Origin: Bacteroidaceae bacterium
Lineage (GTDB): Bacteria; Bacteroidota; Bacteroidia; Bacteroidales; Bacteroidaceae
Direction: 5' to 3'
NCBI GenBank assembly: GCA_017534815.1
Contig: JAFXVS010000015.1
Span: 1-32,208, forward strand
DNA: 32,208 bases
Made by a program: the position numbers and the translations under genes. Shown here in pieces: positions 7,020 through 15,776 of this stretch (within the stretch, counting starts at the first letter, position 1; the number at the start of each line of letters is the position of its first letter). Below the pieces are notes generated by a model. That model saw nothing but the letters and a program-made list of their open reading frames with translations. It was not told where the DNA came from and ran no database searches.

Positions 7020-9977
7020 ATGAAGTGTTATATGTCCATGCTATTTGGCATGAAGGGTTTATTGTTGACTTTGCTGTTCAGCATGAAAGGGTTATTGTTC
7101 GCCGTGTTGTTTTGTGCGGCTTCTATGGGTGCGTATGCACAGGAAGCACGGAGCAATTTCTCCATTAACGGATATTTGACAGACGTCGATTCGAAGGAAC
7201 CGATGGAGCATGTGTCTGTGCAGTTGTTTACTGTGGCAGATAGTGCGTTTGTGGGGGGAACGGTGTCGAACAGCCGAGGAAACTTCTCTGTGGATGTGCC
7301 GTCGGTGGGAACGTACAAACTGAGGATTTCGTTTGTGGGTTATCAGACGGTGGAACGTGAGGTGACCCTACGGAGAGCCCAGAACTTGGACTTGGGAAAT
7401 ATCCGTATGGCTACGGACGAGTTTATGCTGAAGGATGCGGTTGTGTCGGCCAATGTGCCCCAGGTGGTGGTGAAGAAAGACACGCTGTTGTTCAACCCGG
7501 AGGCCTTCCGCACTCCAGAAGGCTCAGCCATTGAAGAGCTCATAAAAAGGATACCTGGCGCTGACATCGACGAAGACGGAAACATCACCATCAACGGCAA
7601 GCAAGTGGAGAAGATTCTCTTGGATGGCAAGGAGTTCATGCTGGGCGATATTGAGACGGCCTTGAAGAACATTCCTGTGAGCATCATCCAGAACGTGAAG
7701 TTCTATGATCAGCAGAGTGACGAGAGCCGCATCACGGGCATAGATGATGGCAATAAGGAGACGGTCTTGGACTTCACGGTGAAGAAAGGCATGAACCGTG
7801 GGTATATGGCGAATGTAGATGTGGCTGGAGGTACAGAGGACCGCTATGCCATGCGAGGGACGGGCAGTAGCTTTACTGACACGAGGCGGATTGTGCTGCT
7901 GGGCAACATGAACAATAAGGAGGAGAATGCGGGCTGGTGGAACCGTCGAGGACTGAACACCAACAAGATGCTGGGTCTGAATCTGAACTATGACGATGAT
8001 GAGCACTGGCGGGTAGATGTGGGTGTGAGATGGAACCATCGGACGGGCGATAACCGTAATGAGAATGCCAGTGAGAACTTCTACAGTCAGGACTACAGAA
8101 CCTTCTCAAACCGTCGCTCTGTCAACCTGACGCGCAATGATAATTGGAACGGAAACATGCGTGTGGAGTGGAAGCCAGACACCCTGACCACCATCATGTT
8201 GCGTGCCAATGGAAGTCTGGGAACCAGCGATGGGACAACGACCTCGCTCAGTGCCACTTACAATGATGACCCCTACCTTTATTCTTCGGCTCCTCTGACC
8301 GACGATGCCATCGAACTGATGCACGAAAAGGGGCTTGCGGTCAACCGAAATGACCAGGCAAGTCTGTCGTACGGACGTAACCGAAACGTGTGGGGTATGT
8401 TGCAGTTCTTCCGCCGACTGAATTCGAAGGGAAGGAACTTCTCCGTCCGAGTGGAGGGTAGCGCTGGGTCGAACAAGCAGCGGAACGGGTCGAACAATCA
8501 TGTCCATCTTTTCCTGAGGCAGAACCAGGCAGGAGAGGACTCCACTTACTTCACGGCACGCTACAATGAGACCCCCTCCGACAATAAGGGCTTTGTGGTG
8601 AGTGCCAACTATAGTGAGCCGCTCTGGAAGGGGGCACACCTCCAGACTCGCTACGAGCTCCGTTACAACCAGAACAAGTCTGACCGCCAGACTTACGACT
8701 TCAGCCATGAGGCGTTCAATCCGTTCGAAGGCATCGTGCCGGTCTATCGGGACTGGGGCACTTGGTTAGGTCCTGAGTCGCGGTTTGCGGACTTTGACCG
8801 ACCCCTTGAGGACTTCCTCGACAAGAACCTGAGTCGCTATTCCGAGTATAAGAACTACACCCATAACATCCGCTTGACCCTGCGTCACAAGGCCGAAAAA
8901 TATGACTATAACGTGGGTGTCCTCCTCCAACCACAGCGCTCCAATTTCGTGCAGGACTATCGTGGAAAATATGTGGATACCGTCCGTACCGTGACCAACT
9001 TTACGCCCACCCTCAACTTCCGATACCAGTTCAGCGAGCAGAGCTCTTTCCGCCTGAACTACCGTGGGGATACGCGTCAGCCTGACATCACTCAGTTGCT
9101 CGACATTACCGACGATAGCAACCCCCTCTACATTACCCAAGGTAACCCTGGGTTGAAGCCTCAATTCACCAACACTTTGAACCTATACTACAACAATTAC
9201 ATCGCACGTTGGAAGAGGTCCATCGTCTTGTATGCCAACTATAGACACATCAGGAACTCCATCTCGAATCTCGTACGTTACAATGCGGACACGGGCGGCT
9301 CAGTCTCACGTCCTGAGAATATCAACGGCAACTGGAATGCCGACGGTGGATTCAACTTCAACACGGCCATAGACACCCTCGGTCGGTGGAACATCGGCAC
9401 CGATACGCGTCTGCGTTACAACAACTACGTCAGCTATGTAGCGCAGGCAAAAGCCGACGCTCAGAAGAACACGACACGTTCGACCACCCTGACCGAGCGC
9501 CTTAACTTCAGCTTCCGCAATTCCTGGTTAGAAGTGACCCTCGATGGTAACGTGACCTACCAGCATACCCGGAACGAGTTGCAGCCGAATGCCAACCTCG
9601 ACACATGGCAGTTCCGCTACGGAGGGCAGGTGCTTGTCCGCATTCCGGGCGGGTTTGAGGTCAGCACCAACATGAGAGAGTCGAGCCGTCGAGGCTATAA
9701 CGATCCCTCCATGAACACCAACGAGCTTATCTGGAACGGGCAGATCTCCAAGTCCTTCCTCAGCGACAAGACGCTCACGGTCGCCCTGAACTTCTATGAC
9801 CTCCTTCGTCAGCAGAGTAACTACGACCGCTGGGTGTCGGCCACCAGCCGAAGCGACACACAGTATAACAGCATCAACTCCTATGCCATGTTGCATGTCC
9901 GCTACCGACTCAATCTGTTCGGAGGAAAGAAGGATACGGACGAACGTTATCAGAAGAAATGGGGTAAGGCTGAATAG
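7020..9977 (+). CDS. Outer-membrane beta-barrel protein (OMP_b-brl_3, TonB-receptor-like) with carboxypeptidase-regulatory domain
   Basis: 985 residues: signal peptide ending MGAYAQ (about 1-41), a CarboxypepD_reg-like beta-sandwich (about 46-125, FSINGYLTDVDSKEPMEHV), a plug-like region (about 138-255, with INGKQVEKILLDGKEF and SIIQNVKFYDQQSD) and a large barrel rich in alternating aromatic strands to the end. This is the architecture of TonB-dependent-receptor-like barrels without a SusD partner; their cargo is usually unknown. The start is ambiguous: 7020 follows an A-rich leader, while ATGs at 7050 and 7083 would also give signal peptides because the leader contains an 11-codon duplication. 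The ATG at 6960 adds only charged residues. It may handle export or uptake related to the nearby CAZymes, which is inference. Confidence 0.85.
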   Translation: MKCYMSMLFGMKGLLLTLLFSMKGLLFAVLFCAASMGAYAQEARSNFSINGYLTDVDSKEPMEHVSVQLFTVADSAFVGGTVSNSRGNFSVDVPSVGTYKLRISFVGYQTVEREVTLRRAQNLDLGNIRMATDEFMLKDAVVSANVPQVVVKKDTLLFNPEAFRTPEGSAIEELIKRIPGADIDEDGNITINGKQVEKILLDGKEFMLGDIETALKNIPVSIIQNVKFYDQQSDESRITGIDDGNKETVLDFTVKKGMNRGYMANVDVAGGTEDRYAMRGTGSSFTDTRRIVLLGNMNNKEENAGWWNRRGLNTNKMLGLNLNYDDDEHWRVDVGVRWNHRTGDNRNENASENFYSQDYRTFSNRRSVNLTRNDNWNGNMRVEWKPDTLTTIMLRANGSLGTSDGTTTSLSATYNDDPYLYSSAPLTDDAIELMHEKGLAVNRNDQASLSYGRNRNVWGMLQFFRRLNSKGRNFSVRVEGSAGSNKQRNGSNNHVHLFLRQNQAGEDSTYFTARYNETPSDNKGFVVSANYSEPLWKGAHLQTRYELRYNQNKSDRQTYDFSHEAFNPFEGIVPVYRDWGTWLGPESRFADFDRPLEDFLDKNLSRYSEYKNYTHNIRLTLRHKAEKYDYNVGVLLQPQRSNFVQDYRGKYVDTVRTVTNFTPTLNFRYQFSEQSSFRLNYRGDTRQPDITQLLDITDDSNPLYITQGNPGLKPQFTNTLNLYYNNYIARWKRSIVLYANYRHIRNSISNLVRYNADTGGSVSRPENINGNWNADGGFNFNTAIDTLGRWNIGTDTRLRYNNYVSYVAQAKADAQKNTTRSTTLTERLNFSFRNSWLEVTLDGNVTYQHTRNELQPNANLDTWQFRYGGQVLVRIPGGFEVSTNMRESSRRGYNDPSMNTNELIWNGQISKSFLSDKTLTVALNFYDLLRQQSNYDRWVSATSRSDTQYNSINSYAMLHVRYRLNLFGGKKDTDERYQKKWGKAE
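7050..7100 (+). repeat. 33-bp imperfect duplication in the signal-peptide coding region
   Basis: ATGAAGGGTTTATTGTTG (7050-7067) and ATGAAAGGGTTATTGTTC (7083-7100) are 33 bp apart. They produce MKGLL twice and lengthen the hydrophobic core. Confidence 0.75.
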
Positions 9978-10000
9978 GTGTTTTAACCAAGAGTGACAAA

Positions 10001-10083
10001 CTAGGGCGCCCTACTATGATAATCTAGGGCGCCCTAGAGCGGCACTCTAAGGCGCCCTAGAGTGGCACTCTTAGGCGCCCTAA
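10001..10083. repeat. Tandem array of palindromes, 23-bp period x 3.6
   Basis: Units start at 10001, 10024, 10047 and 10070. Each begins with a palindromic core: CTAGGGCGCCCTA, CTAGGGCGCCCTAG, CTAAGGCGCCCTAG and CTTAGGCGCCCTAA. The spacers between units 2-3 and 3-4 are themselves inverted repeats of the form AGAGYG-G-CACTCT, perfect in the second case. It lies 24 bp after the stop of the outer-membrane barrel gene and 75 bp before the alcohol dehydrogenase ATG. It could act as a terminator or mRNA-end stabiliser. It is not a CRISPR. Confidence 0.9.
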
Positions 10084-10157
10084 ATTTTCAGCCTATCTGG
10101 ACAAAGACAATTATTCTATGTAGATTAAGACAATATTTTTACCTAAACTTACTGAAT

Positions 10158-11342
10158 ATGAAAGACTTCACTTACTATGCGCCGACAGAGGTAGTGTTCG
10201 GCAGAGACTCAGAGGCCAAAGTGGCCCAAATGATCCGTAAGTATGGCGGCACAAAAGTGCTGGTTCACTTCGGTGGAAAGAGCGCCATTCAGAGTGGCCT
10301 TCTCCCCAAAATCTGTGACCAACTTTCCCAAGCAGGTATCCCCTATGTTGCCTTAGGTGGTGTGGTGCCCAACCCAAGGCTTTCGATGGTGCATAAGGGG
10401 ATTGAGCTGTGCAAGAAAGAAGGCGTTGACTTCCTCCTCGCAGTGGGAGGAGGTAGTGTGATTGACTCCTGCAAGGCCATCGCTTATGGTGTACCTTACA
10501 AGGGTGAGGTGTGGGATCTTTACTTGGGCAAAGGCAAGCCTAAGACGATGCTTCCCCTCGGATGTGTCCTGACCATCCCAGCAGCGGGAAGTGAGATGAG
10601 TGAGTCCAGTGTCATCACCAACGAAGACGGAGGCATCAAGCTCGGCTACAGCAACAATCTCTCCCGTCCGAAGTTCGCCATCATGAACCCAGAACGTACC
10701 TTCACCCTGCCACCTTATCAGACGGCAGCGGGTGTGACCGACATGATGATGCACACCATGGAACGTTACTTCACCAAGGACGACGACATGAACGTGACGA
10801 CTGCCCTTGCCGAGAGTCTCCTCAGGGAGATGAAGCAGGCTATCTTCCCCGTCTTGAAAGACCCAGAGGACTACCGTTACCGTGCTCAGATCATGTGGGC
10901 AGGTAGTCTCATGCACAATGGCTTGACGGGCTGTGGCATCAGCGATGACTGGGCTACCCATCAGCTGGAACACGAACTCAGCGGCATGTTCGACGTCACC
11001 CATGGAGCAGGTCTTGCCGCCGTCTGGCCAAGCTGGGCACGTTATGTCATGCACAAGAACTTGCGCCGCTTTGTCCGCTTCGCTGTCGAGGTGATGGACG
11101 TGCCCAATGACTACACAGACCCAGAGGGTACCGCCGAGAAGGGCATCCAAGCGATGGAACGTTTCTACCACGCCATAGGCATGCCTATTAACATCAAAGA
11201 GTTGATTGGCCGCGACATCAAAGATGGGGAAATCAAGGAGATGGTACAGAAGTGCAGTCGTGGCGGTACCCGTACCTGCGGCCAGCTCAAAGTCCTGAAA
11301 GCCGAAGACATGGAAGCTATCTACCAGATGGCTCGTGGGTAA
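10158..11342 (+). CDS. Iron-containing alcohol dehydrogenase (butanol dehydrogenase/YqhD type)
   Basis: 394 cytoplasmic residues starting MKDFTYYAPTEVVFG. The NAD(P)-binding GGGSVIDSCKAIA motif is near residue 97, and the metal ligands of the group III (iron-type) family are visible: D in GVTDMMMHTMERY, H in THQLEHELSG and H in DVTHGAGLAAVW. These enzymes reduce aldehydes to alcohols, or the reverse, using NAD(P)H. The overall sequence is closest to BDH/YqhD-type proteins, so aldehyde detoxification or redox balancing is likely, but the substrate cannot be read. The start at 10158 was chosen over an upstream in-frame ATG that lies within the palindromic repeat array. No clear promoter was found. 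Confidence 0.88.
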   Translation: MKDFTYYAPTEVVFGRDSEAKVAQMIRKYGGTKVLVHFGGKSAIQSGLLPKICDQLSQAGIPYVALGGVVPNPRLSMVHKGIELCKKEGVDFLLAVGGGSVIDSCKAIAYGVPYKGEVWDLYLGKGKPKTMLPLGCVLTIPAAGSEMSESSVITNEDGGIKLGYSNNLSRPKFAIMNPERTFTLPPYQTAAGVTDMMMHTMERYFTKDDDMNVTTALAESLLREMKQAIFPVLKDPEDYRYRAQIMWAGSLMHNGLTGCGISDDWATHQLEHELSGMFDVTHGAGLAAVWPSWARYVMHKNLRRFVRFAVEVMDVPNDYTDPEGTAEKGIQAMERFYHAIGMPINIKELIGRDIKDGEIKEMVQKCSRGGTRTCGQLKVLKAEDMEAIYQMARG

Positions 11343-11425
11343 CACTCATTATTTATAAATATAGGGAAATACATAGCCGCAACACAGACACAATCAATCA
11401 CTGAATCCTAACAAACTAATCTATC

Positions 11426-13201
11426 ATGAAGCGAGTAATGCTTACCCTCTCCCTCACCTTAGCCACCTTGAGTGTGTTGGGGCAGGGTAGTGTGGAAATT
11501 AGGAGAAATCAGGTGGGTTGCTACCCCAATCAGGAGAAAGTAATCGTAGTGGAAGGCATGAATCCGGAGGGGAAAGTCAAGGTGACAAACCCAAAGGGAA
11601 AGGTGCTGAACCCCAAGGTGATGCGTCAGGCCGTGTCGCCTTTTTCTGGTAAGACACGTTACGTCATTGACCTCGGAAACCTCGACAAGGTGGGTCGCTA
11701 TCAGGTCAGTGTGGGCGACCAACAATGTAACCTGACCGTATCCAAGCGTCCCTACCAAGACATCGCCAAATCCTCCCTCCGCCTCTTCTATCTGATCCGC
11801 TCTGGCATCCCCATCGAACAGGGGGGAGTGTACAACCGTCCCTTGGGACACCCTGACACGCATGTGCTGGTGCATCCGTCAGCTGCTACGGACAAACGTC
11901 CAGCAGGTACCGTCATCAGTTCACCCTATGGATGGTACGATGCAGGGGACTACAACAAGTACGTAGTGAACTCCGCTTTCAGTATCGGCTTGATGTTTGC
12001 AGCCTACGAACAGCAACGCGATTACTTCGCTCAGTTGGTCACGGACATCCCAGAAAGTCACAACAAGACTCCCGACTTTCTGGATGAGATGATGTTCAAT
12101 CTGAAGTGGCTCCTCACCATGCAAGACCCTGACGATGGCGGGGTTTACCACAAGCTCACAACCCCTAACTTCGAGGCTTTTATCCTACCTTCCGAGTGCC
12201 TCCAACCCCGTTATGTGGTCGCAAAAAGTGTAACCGCCACCCTCGACTTTGCGGCGGTAATGGCAGACGCTGCCAGGCTCTTCGCACCCTATCAGAAGGA
12301 CTATCCCGACTTCCCTGACCAGGCCAAGGATGCTGCAGAACGTGCTTATCAGTGGGCAGAGGAGCACCCGACAGCTTTCTATCGTCAGGAGCAGTTGAAA
12401 GACCCTGCCGTCAGCACAGGAACGTATGGCGATGGTAACGCTCGCGATGAGTTTTTCTGGGCTGCCTCCGCCCTTTACCGTCTGACTGGTCAGCCGCACT
12501 ATCTGGAGGAAGCCCGTCAGTATCAGCCTAACCGCTTCTCCACACCATCTTGGGGAAACGTCTCAGCCTTAGGCGCCTTTGAGTGGCTGGCAATGAGGAT
12601 GTTGGCCCTCAGTAAAACTTCAGAAGCCAACAGTGAGAGGATAGAGGCGATAGGGGAAACTTTGGAGCTGGAGGAAGCCATGCAAAACCAGTTACTCGCC
12701 TATTGTGAAGAAGCCGTGAAGGGCGTGGAAACTTCCTCTTTCCAATCGCCCTTCGGTAACCAACCTCGCCAATTCGGCTGGGGATGTCTGGCAGAGAACT
12801 GCTGTTGTCAGGCCTTCACTTTCCTATATGCCGACCATCTGCAAGGCACCACAACCTATCGCCGTTATGCCCTCCAGAATGCCGATTATCTCTTGGGACG
12901 CAATGCCACTGGCTACTGCTACGTTACTGGCTTTGGTGACCATTCTCCCCTGCACCCTCACCACCGAATCTCAGAGTCCGATGCCGTTGAGGCTCCCTTC
13001 CCAGGTATGCTCGTAGGGGGACCCAACCCGGGTCAACAGGACAAGCGTGACCTGCACAACGCCACCTATCCTTCGAACTATCCTGACGAGTCCTACCTCG
13101 ACAATTACGAGTCCTACGCCTCCAACGAGATTGCCATCAACTGGAACGCCTCTCTTGTCGCCTTCCTCTGCTGGCTCGATGCCCTACACTTAACTTTGTG
13201 A
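11426..13201 (+). CDS. Secreted glycoside hydrolase family 9 endoglucanase with N-terminal Ig-like (CelD_N) domain
   Basis: 591 residues. The signal peptide is MKRVMLTLSLTLATLSVLGQ; a CelD_N immunoglobulin-like domain (about 23-106, VEIRRNQVGCYPNQEKV) precedes the (alpha/alpha)6 GH9 domain. Catalytic signatures are YGWYDAGDYNKYV, with the aspartate pair D172/D175, and the C-terminal YASNEIAINWN with acid E568. GFGDHSPLHPHHRIS is the usual substrate-cleft histidine motif. GH9 enzymes cut beta-1,4-glucan or mixed-linkage glucan by inversion. With GH43 and GH2 in the same region it points to plant cell-wall breakdown. An 83-bp gap separates it from the alcohol dehydrogenase. No lipobox or dockerin was seen. 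Confidence 0.9.
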   Translation: MKRVMLTLSLTLATLSVLGQGSVEIRRNQVGCYPNQEKVIVVEGMNPEGKVKVTNPKGKVLNPKVMRQAVSPFSGKTRYVIDLGNLDKVGRYQVSVGDQQCNLTVSKRPYQDIAKSSLRLFYLIRSGIPIEQGGVYNRPLGHPDTHVLVHPSAATDKRPAGTVISSPYGWYDAGDYNKYVVNSAFSIGLMFAAYEQQRDYFAQLVTDIPESHNKTPDFLDEMMFNLKWLLTMQDPDDGGVYHKLTTPNFEAFILPSECLQPRYVVAKSVTATLDFAAVMADAARLFAPYQKDYPDFPDQAKDAAERAYQWAEEHPTAFYRQEQLKDPAVSTGTYGDGNARDEFFWAASALYRLTGQPHYLEEARQYQPNRFSTPSWGNVSALGAFEWLAMRMLALSKTSEANSERIEAIGETLELEEAMQNQLLAYCEEAVKGVETSSFQSPFGNQPRQFGWGCLAENCCCQAFTFLYADHLQGTTTYRRYALQNADYLLGRNATGYCYVTGFGDHSPLHPHHRISESDAVEAPFPGMLVGGPNPGQQDKRDLHNATYPSNYPDESYLDNYESYASNEIAINWNASLVAFLCWLDALHLTL

Positions 13202-13225
13202 GTGACGCTTACTTGACTTTGTGAG
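13189..13225. repeat. Direct repeat at the 3' end of the GH9 gene
   Basis: CTTAACTTTGTGAG (13189-13202) contains the GH9 stop and recurs as CTTGACTTTGTGAG (13212-13225), 23 bp away, looking like a duplicated gene end. Confidence 0.7.
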
Positions 13226-13233
13226 CCCCTCTT

Positions 13234-15591
13234 TTAGAACTTGTCATTTTCCGTTCGGGCGATGATCTCGTTCTGGAGTTGTTCGGTCATGTCGTTGAAG
13301 TAGTCGGAATAACCGGCAACGCGGACGAGGAGGTCTTTGTAGTCGTCGGGCTGCTGTTGAGCATCGAGCAAGGTCTGGGTATCCACGATGTTGAACTGGA
13401 TATGATGCCCACCCATATTGAAGTAAGTGCGGATGAGGGAAACCAATTTGCGAAGGTCTTCATCGCGCTTGAGAAGGGTGGGAACGAATCGTACATTGAG
13501 CAGGGTGCCACCTGAGAGGGTCTGGTCAAGTTTGCCTAATGACTTGATGACAGCAGTAGGACCGTGGGTGTCGGCACCATGTGCAGGGGAGGTGCCGTCG
13601 CTGATGGCGAAATGAGCCAATCGCCCATTTACGGAGGCGCCACAGACGGAACCAAAGTAATTGTGGCATGTGGTGGAGAGCATGTTGAGTTGGGTCTTGC
13701 CACCACGTGTGTTGGGATGTCCCTCGATGGCCTTCACAAGGTCGTTATAAACCTGTACTGCGATGCTGTCAGCATAGTCATCATCATTGCCGAAGAAGGG
13801 GGTTCGGTTGAGGATGAACTGACGGATTTTTTGGGGTTCCCAGTTGGAGGCGACAGCTTGAAGGAGTTCATCCATCGAGAACTTCTTATCCTCAAAGACA
13901 TGCTTCTTGAGTGTGGAGAGGCAGTCTGTGATGGTGCCCAATCCTGTACATTGTATATAAGTGGTGTTGTATCGTGCCCCACCGCTGTAGTAGTCGCGTC
14001 CACGGGTGATGCAGTCATCGATGAAGAGGGAGAGGAAGGTAGCTGGAGCGTAGAGGGAGAACATGCGTTCGATGTAGTTGTTGACCGCCAGTTTGAGATT
14101 GACAAAGTACACCATCTGCTGATGGTAGGCATCGTACAGTTGGTCATAGGATGTGAAGGTGCGTGGGTCGCCTGTCTCCAGACCGAGTTTCTTGCCCGTC
14201 ATGGGGTCGATGCCGTTGTTGAGGGTGATTTCGAGAATCTTGGGCGTGTTAAGATAGCCTGTCAGGATGTACGCCTCCTTACCGAAGGCGCCCACCTCGA
14301 TGCAGCCGGAACAGCCGCCCTCGTTGGCATCTTCTTGGGTCTTCCCCTGACGCACGAGTTCCTTGGTGTAAGTGTCGGGATTGAAGACGGAGGGGTAGCC
14401 ATACCCTTGGCGAATCACCTTGGCGCCCGCCATCACAAACTCGTCGGGCGTGACTTTCGAGACATGAATGCTCAAGCCTGGCTGGAGTTCGTGCAGTTCC
14501 TCTTGGATTTCCAAGATGATGTAAGAGAGTTCGTTGACGGCATTGTTGCCATTGCGGTCAATGCCGCCGATATTGATATTGGTGAAATCGTTGTAGGTGC
14601 CAGACTCCAATGCTGTAATGCCCACCTTGGGAGGTGCCGGCTGGTTGTTGAACTTGATCCAAAAACAGGAAAGCAACTCTTTTGCCTTCTCACGCGTCAA
14701 AGTACCATCAGCCAATCCCTTTTGATAGAAGGGGTAGAGGTGCTGGTCAATGTGTCCAGGATTCATGCAGTCCCAACCATTCAACTCTGTCACTGTGCCG
14801 AGATGCACAAACCAGTACATCTGAATCGCCTCCTGCATGTCACGTGGTGCATGAGCTGGTACCCAACGGCAGACGTCAGCAATCTTCAACAGCTCTGCCT
14901 TGCGCTGCGGGTCACTTTCTTCATCAGCCATAGTCTCGGCCAACGCAGCATGTCGTTCAGCAAAGAGGATGGCGGCGTCGCAGGAGATGTCCATGGCCTG
15001 GAGTTCCTGCTGCTTGTCAGTGGCTTCTGGGTCGTTGATGAAATCAAGTTCGGAGAGGGTCTTGGCAATGAGTGCCTTGCAGTCGAGCAGACCACGCTGA
15101 TACATCTTGCCGTCCATGGCGGTATGTCCCCCCGCACGTTGTTCCATGAACTCCGTGAAGACGCCTGCGTGGTATGCCTCTTCCCACTCCTTACTCACGT
15201 GACTGAAGATGCGTTCGCGCTGGGTACGTCCCTGCCAATAGGGGATGACCTCACGTTCGTAGGTGTCGATGTCTTCCTGCGAGATGAGATAGGGTTGCAG
15301 TGTACGGTCGTTGAGCGTATGAAGGTCTTCGACAGAATGGCATGTCAACTCGGGGAAGGTGGGCACAGCTTTGGGTTTAGGACCGCGTTCACCCACAATC
15401 AGTTCGTCCTCACCGATATAGATGGTCTTCTTCTTGCAAATCTCGTAGAAGTTTCGGGCGCGCAGGATGCAGTTGGGCATCTTGCCATAGTTCTCCTTGT
15501 AGAAGGCTGTCTCGATGAGGGCACGTTCGATGGTGAGCGTGGCGGGTGTGTCAATACTCTGCTGGCGCAGACGTTTTACGCGTTCATTCAT
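13234..15591 (-). CDS. hypD: Glycyl radical enzyme, trans-4-hydroxy-L-proline dehydratase-like (PFL superfamily)
   Basis: 785 residues with the glycyl-radical loop RVAGYSDYF (G760) and one active-site cysteine, C430-I-E432 in GGCSGCIEVGAFGKEA. Pyruvate formate-lyase itself has adjacent cysteines, so this is a dehydratase-type member. Compared from memory with the Clostridioides difficile HypD structure, every pocket residue I recall is present at a constant offset of four: F148, H156, D274, S330, D335, F336, C430, E432, Y446 and T641. HypD removes water from trans-4-hydroxy-L-proline to give 1-pyrroline-5-carboxylate, and is oxygen-sensitive and cytoplasmic. It needs a radical-SAM activase, and P5C reductase usually works next; neither is encoded in this window. 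The promoter box lies 22 nt upstream. Confidence 0.82.
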   Translation of the reverse strand: MNERVKRLRQQSIDTPATLTIERALIETAFYKENYGKMPNCILRARNFYEICKKKTIYIGEDELIVGERGPKPKAVPTFPELTCHSVEDLHTLNDRTLQPYLISQEDIDTYEREVIPYWQGRTQRERIFSHVSKEWEEAYHAGVFTEFMEQRAGGHTAMDGKMYQRGLLDCKALIAKTLSELDFINDPEATDKQQELQAMDISCDAAILFAERHAALAETMADEESDPQRKAELLKIADVCRWVPAHAPRDMQEAIQMYWFVHLGTVTELNGWDCMNPGHIDQHLYPFYQKGLADGTLTREKAKELLSCFWIKFNNQPAPPKVGITALESGTYNDFTNINIGGIDRNGNNAVNELSYIILEIQEELHELQPGLSIHVSKVTPDEFVMAGAKVIRQGYGYPSVFNPDTYTKELVRQGKTQEDANEGGCSGCIEVGAFGKEAYILTGYLNTPKILEITLNNGIDPMTGKKLGLETGDPRTFTSYDQLYDAYHQQMVYFVNLKLAVNNYIERMFSLYAPATFLSLFIDDCITRGRDYYSGGARYNTTYIQCTGLGTITDCLSTLKKHVFEDKKFSMDELLQAVASNWEPQKIRQFILNRTPFFGNDDDYADSIAVQVYNDLVKAIEGHPNTRGGKTQLNMLSTTCHNYFGSVCGASVNGRLAHFAISDGTSPAHGADTHGPTAVIKSLGKLDQTLSGGTLLNVRFVPTLLKRDEDLRKLVSLIRTYFNMGGHHIQFNIVDTQTLLDAQQQPDDYKDLLVRVAGYSDYFNDMTEQLQNEIIARTENDKF

Positions 15592-15613
15592 ATTTCATTG
15601 GTCAATGTGGCTG

Positions 15614-15621
15614 CAAAGGTA
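15614..15621 (-). promoter_or_regulatory. -7 box of the glycyl radical enzyme gene
   Basis: TACCTTTG on the minus strand, 22 nt before the ATG at 15591. The -33 area falls in the AAAAACT word repeat and has no clear TTTG. Confidence 0.6.
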
Positions 15622-15634
15622 GTCATTTTTTGAG

Positions 15635-15728
15635 TTAAAAACTAAAAACTAAAAACTAAAAGTGATGATTACTTACCATTCGAAGGGTGGATACTTTAAC
15701 TTTTAACTTTTAACTTTTAGTTTTTCAC
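15635..15728. repeat. Inverted word repeat between divergent promoters: (AAAAACT)n / (TTTTAAC)n
   Basis: The left arm (15635-15664) repeats the heptamer AAAAACT. The right arm (15695-15728) is built of TTTTAAC units ending TAGTTTTTCACT and is largely complementary to it. The arms overlap the -33 zones of the two divergent genes. Confidence 0.75.
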
Positions 15729-15738
15729 TTATTTTCCT

Positions 15739-15746
15739 TATCTTTG
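15739..15746 (+). promoter_or_regulatory. -7 box of trxB
   Basis: TATCTTTG, 30 nt before the ATG at 15777. It probably drives trxB and dsbD, and possibly the HerA-like gene. Confidence 0.65.
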
Positions 15747-15776
15747 CAACCAAAACTTAAACAATAAACAAAGACA

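Noticed and set aside
10001..10083. CRISPR array
   Set aside because: Repeat cores of 12-14 bp with 9-11 bp spacers that are themselves repeated; no cas genes.
3217..13201. A classical polysaccharide utilisation locus
   Set aside because: CAZyme genes are clustered loosely but there is no SusC/SusD pair and no hybrid two-component or ECF regulator in the window.
13234..15591. Call as pyruvate formate-lyase (pflB)
   Set aside because: PFL has two adjacent active-site cysteines; here there is one Cys-x-Glu motif with dehydratase-type pocket residues.
13564..15633. 689-codon open frame on the plus strand opposite the glycyl radical enzyme gene
   Set aside because: It is antisense to a gene with clear catalytic motifs, shows no recognisable domain, and long antisense frames follow from the codon bias of the real gene.
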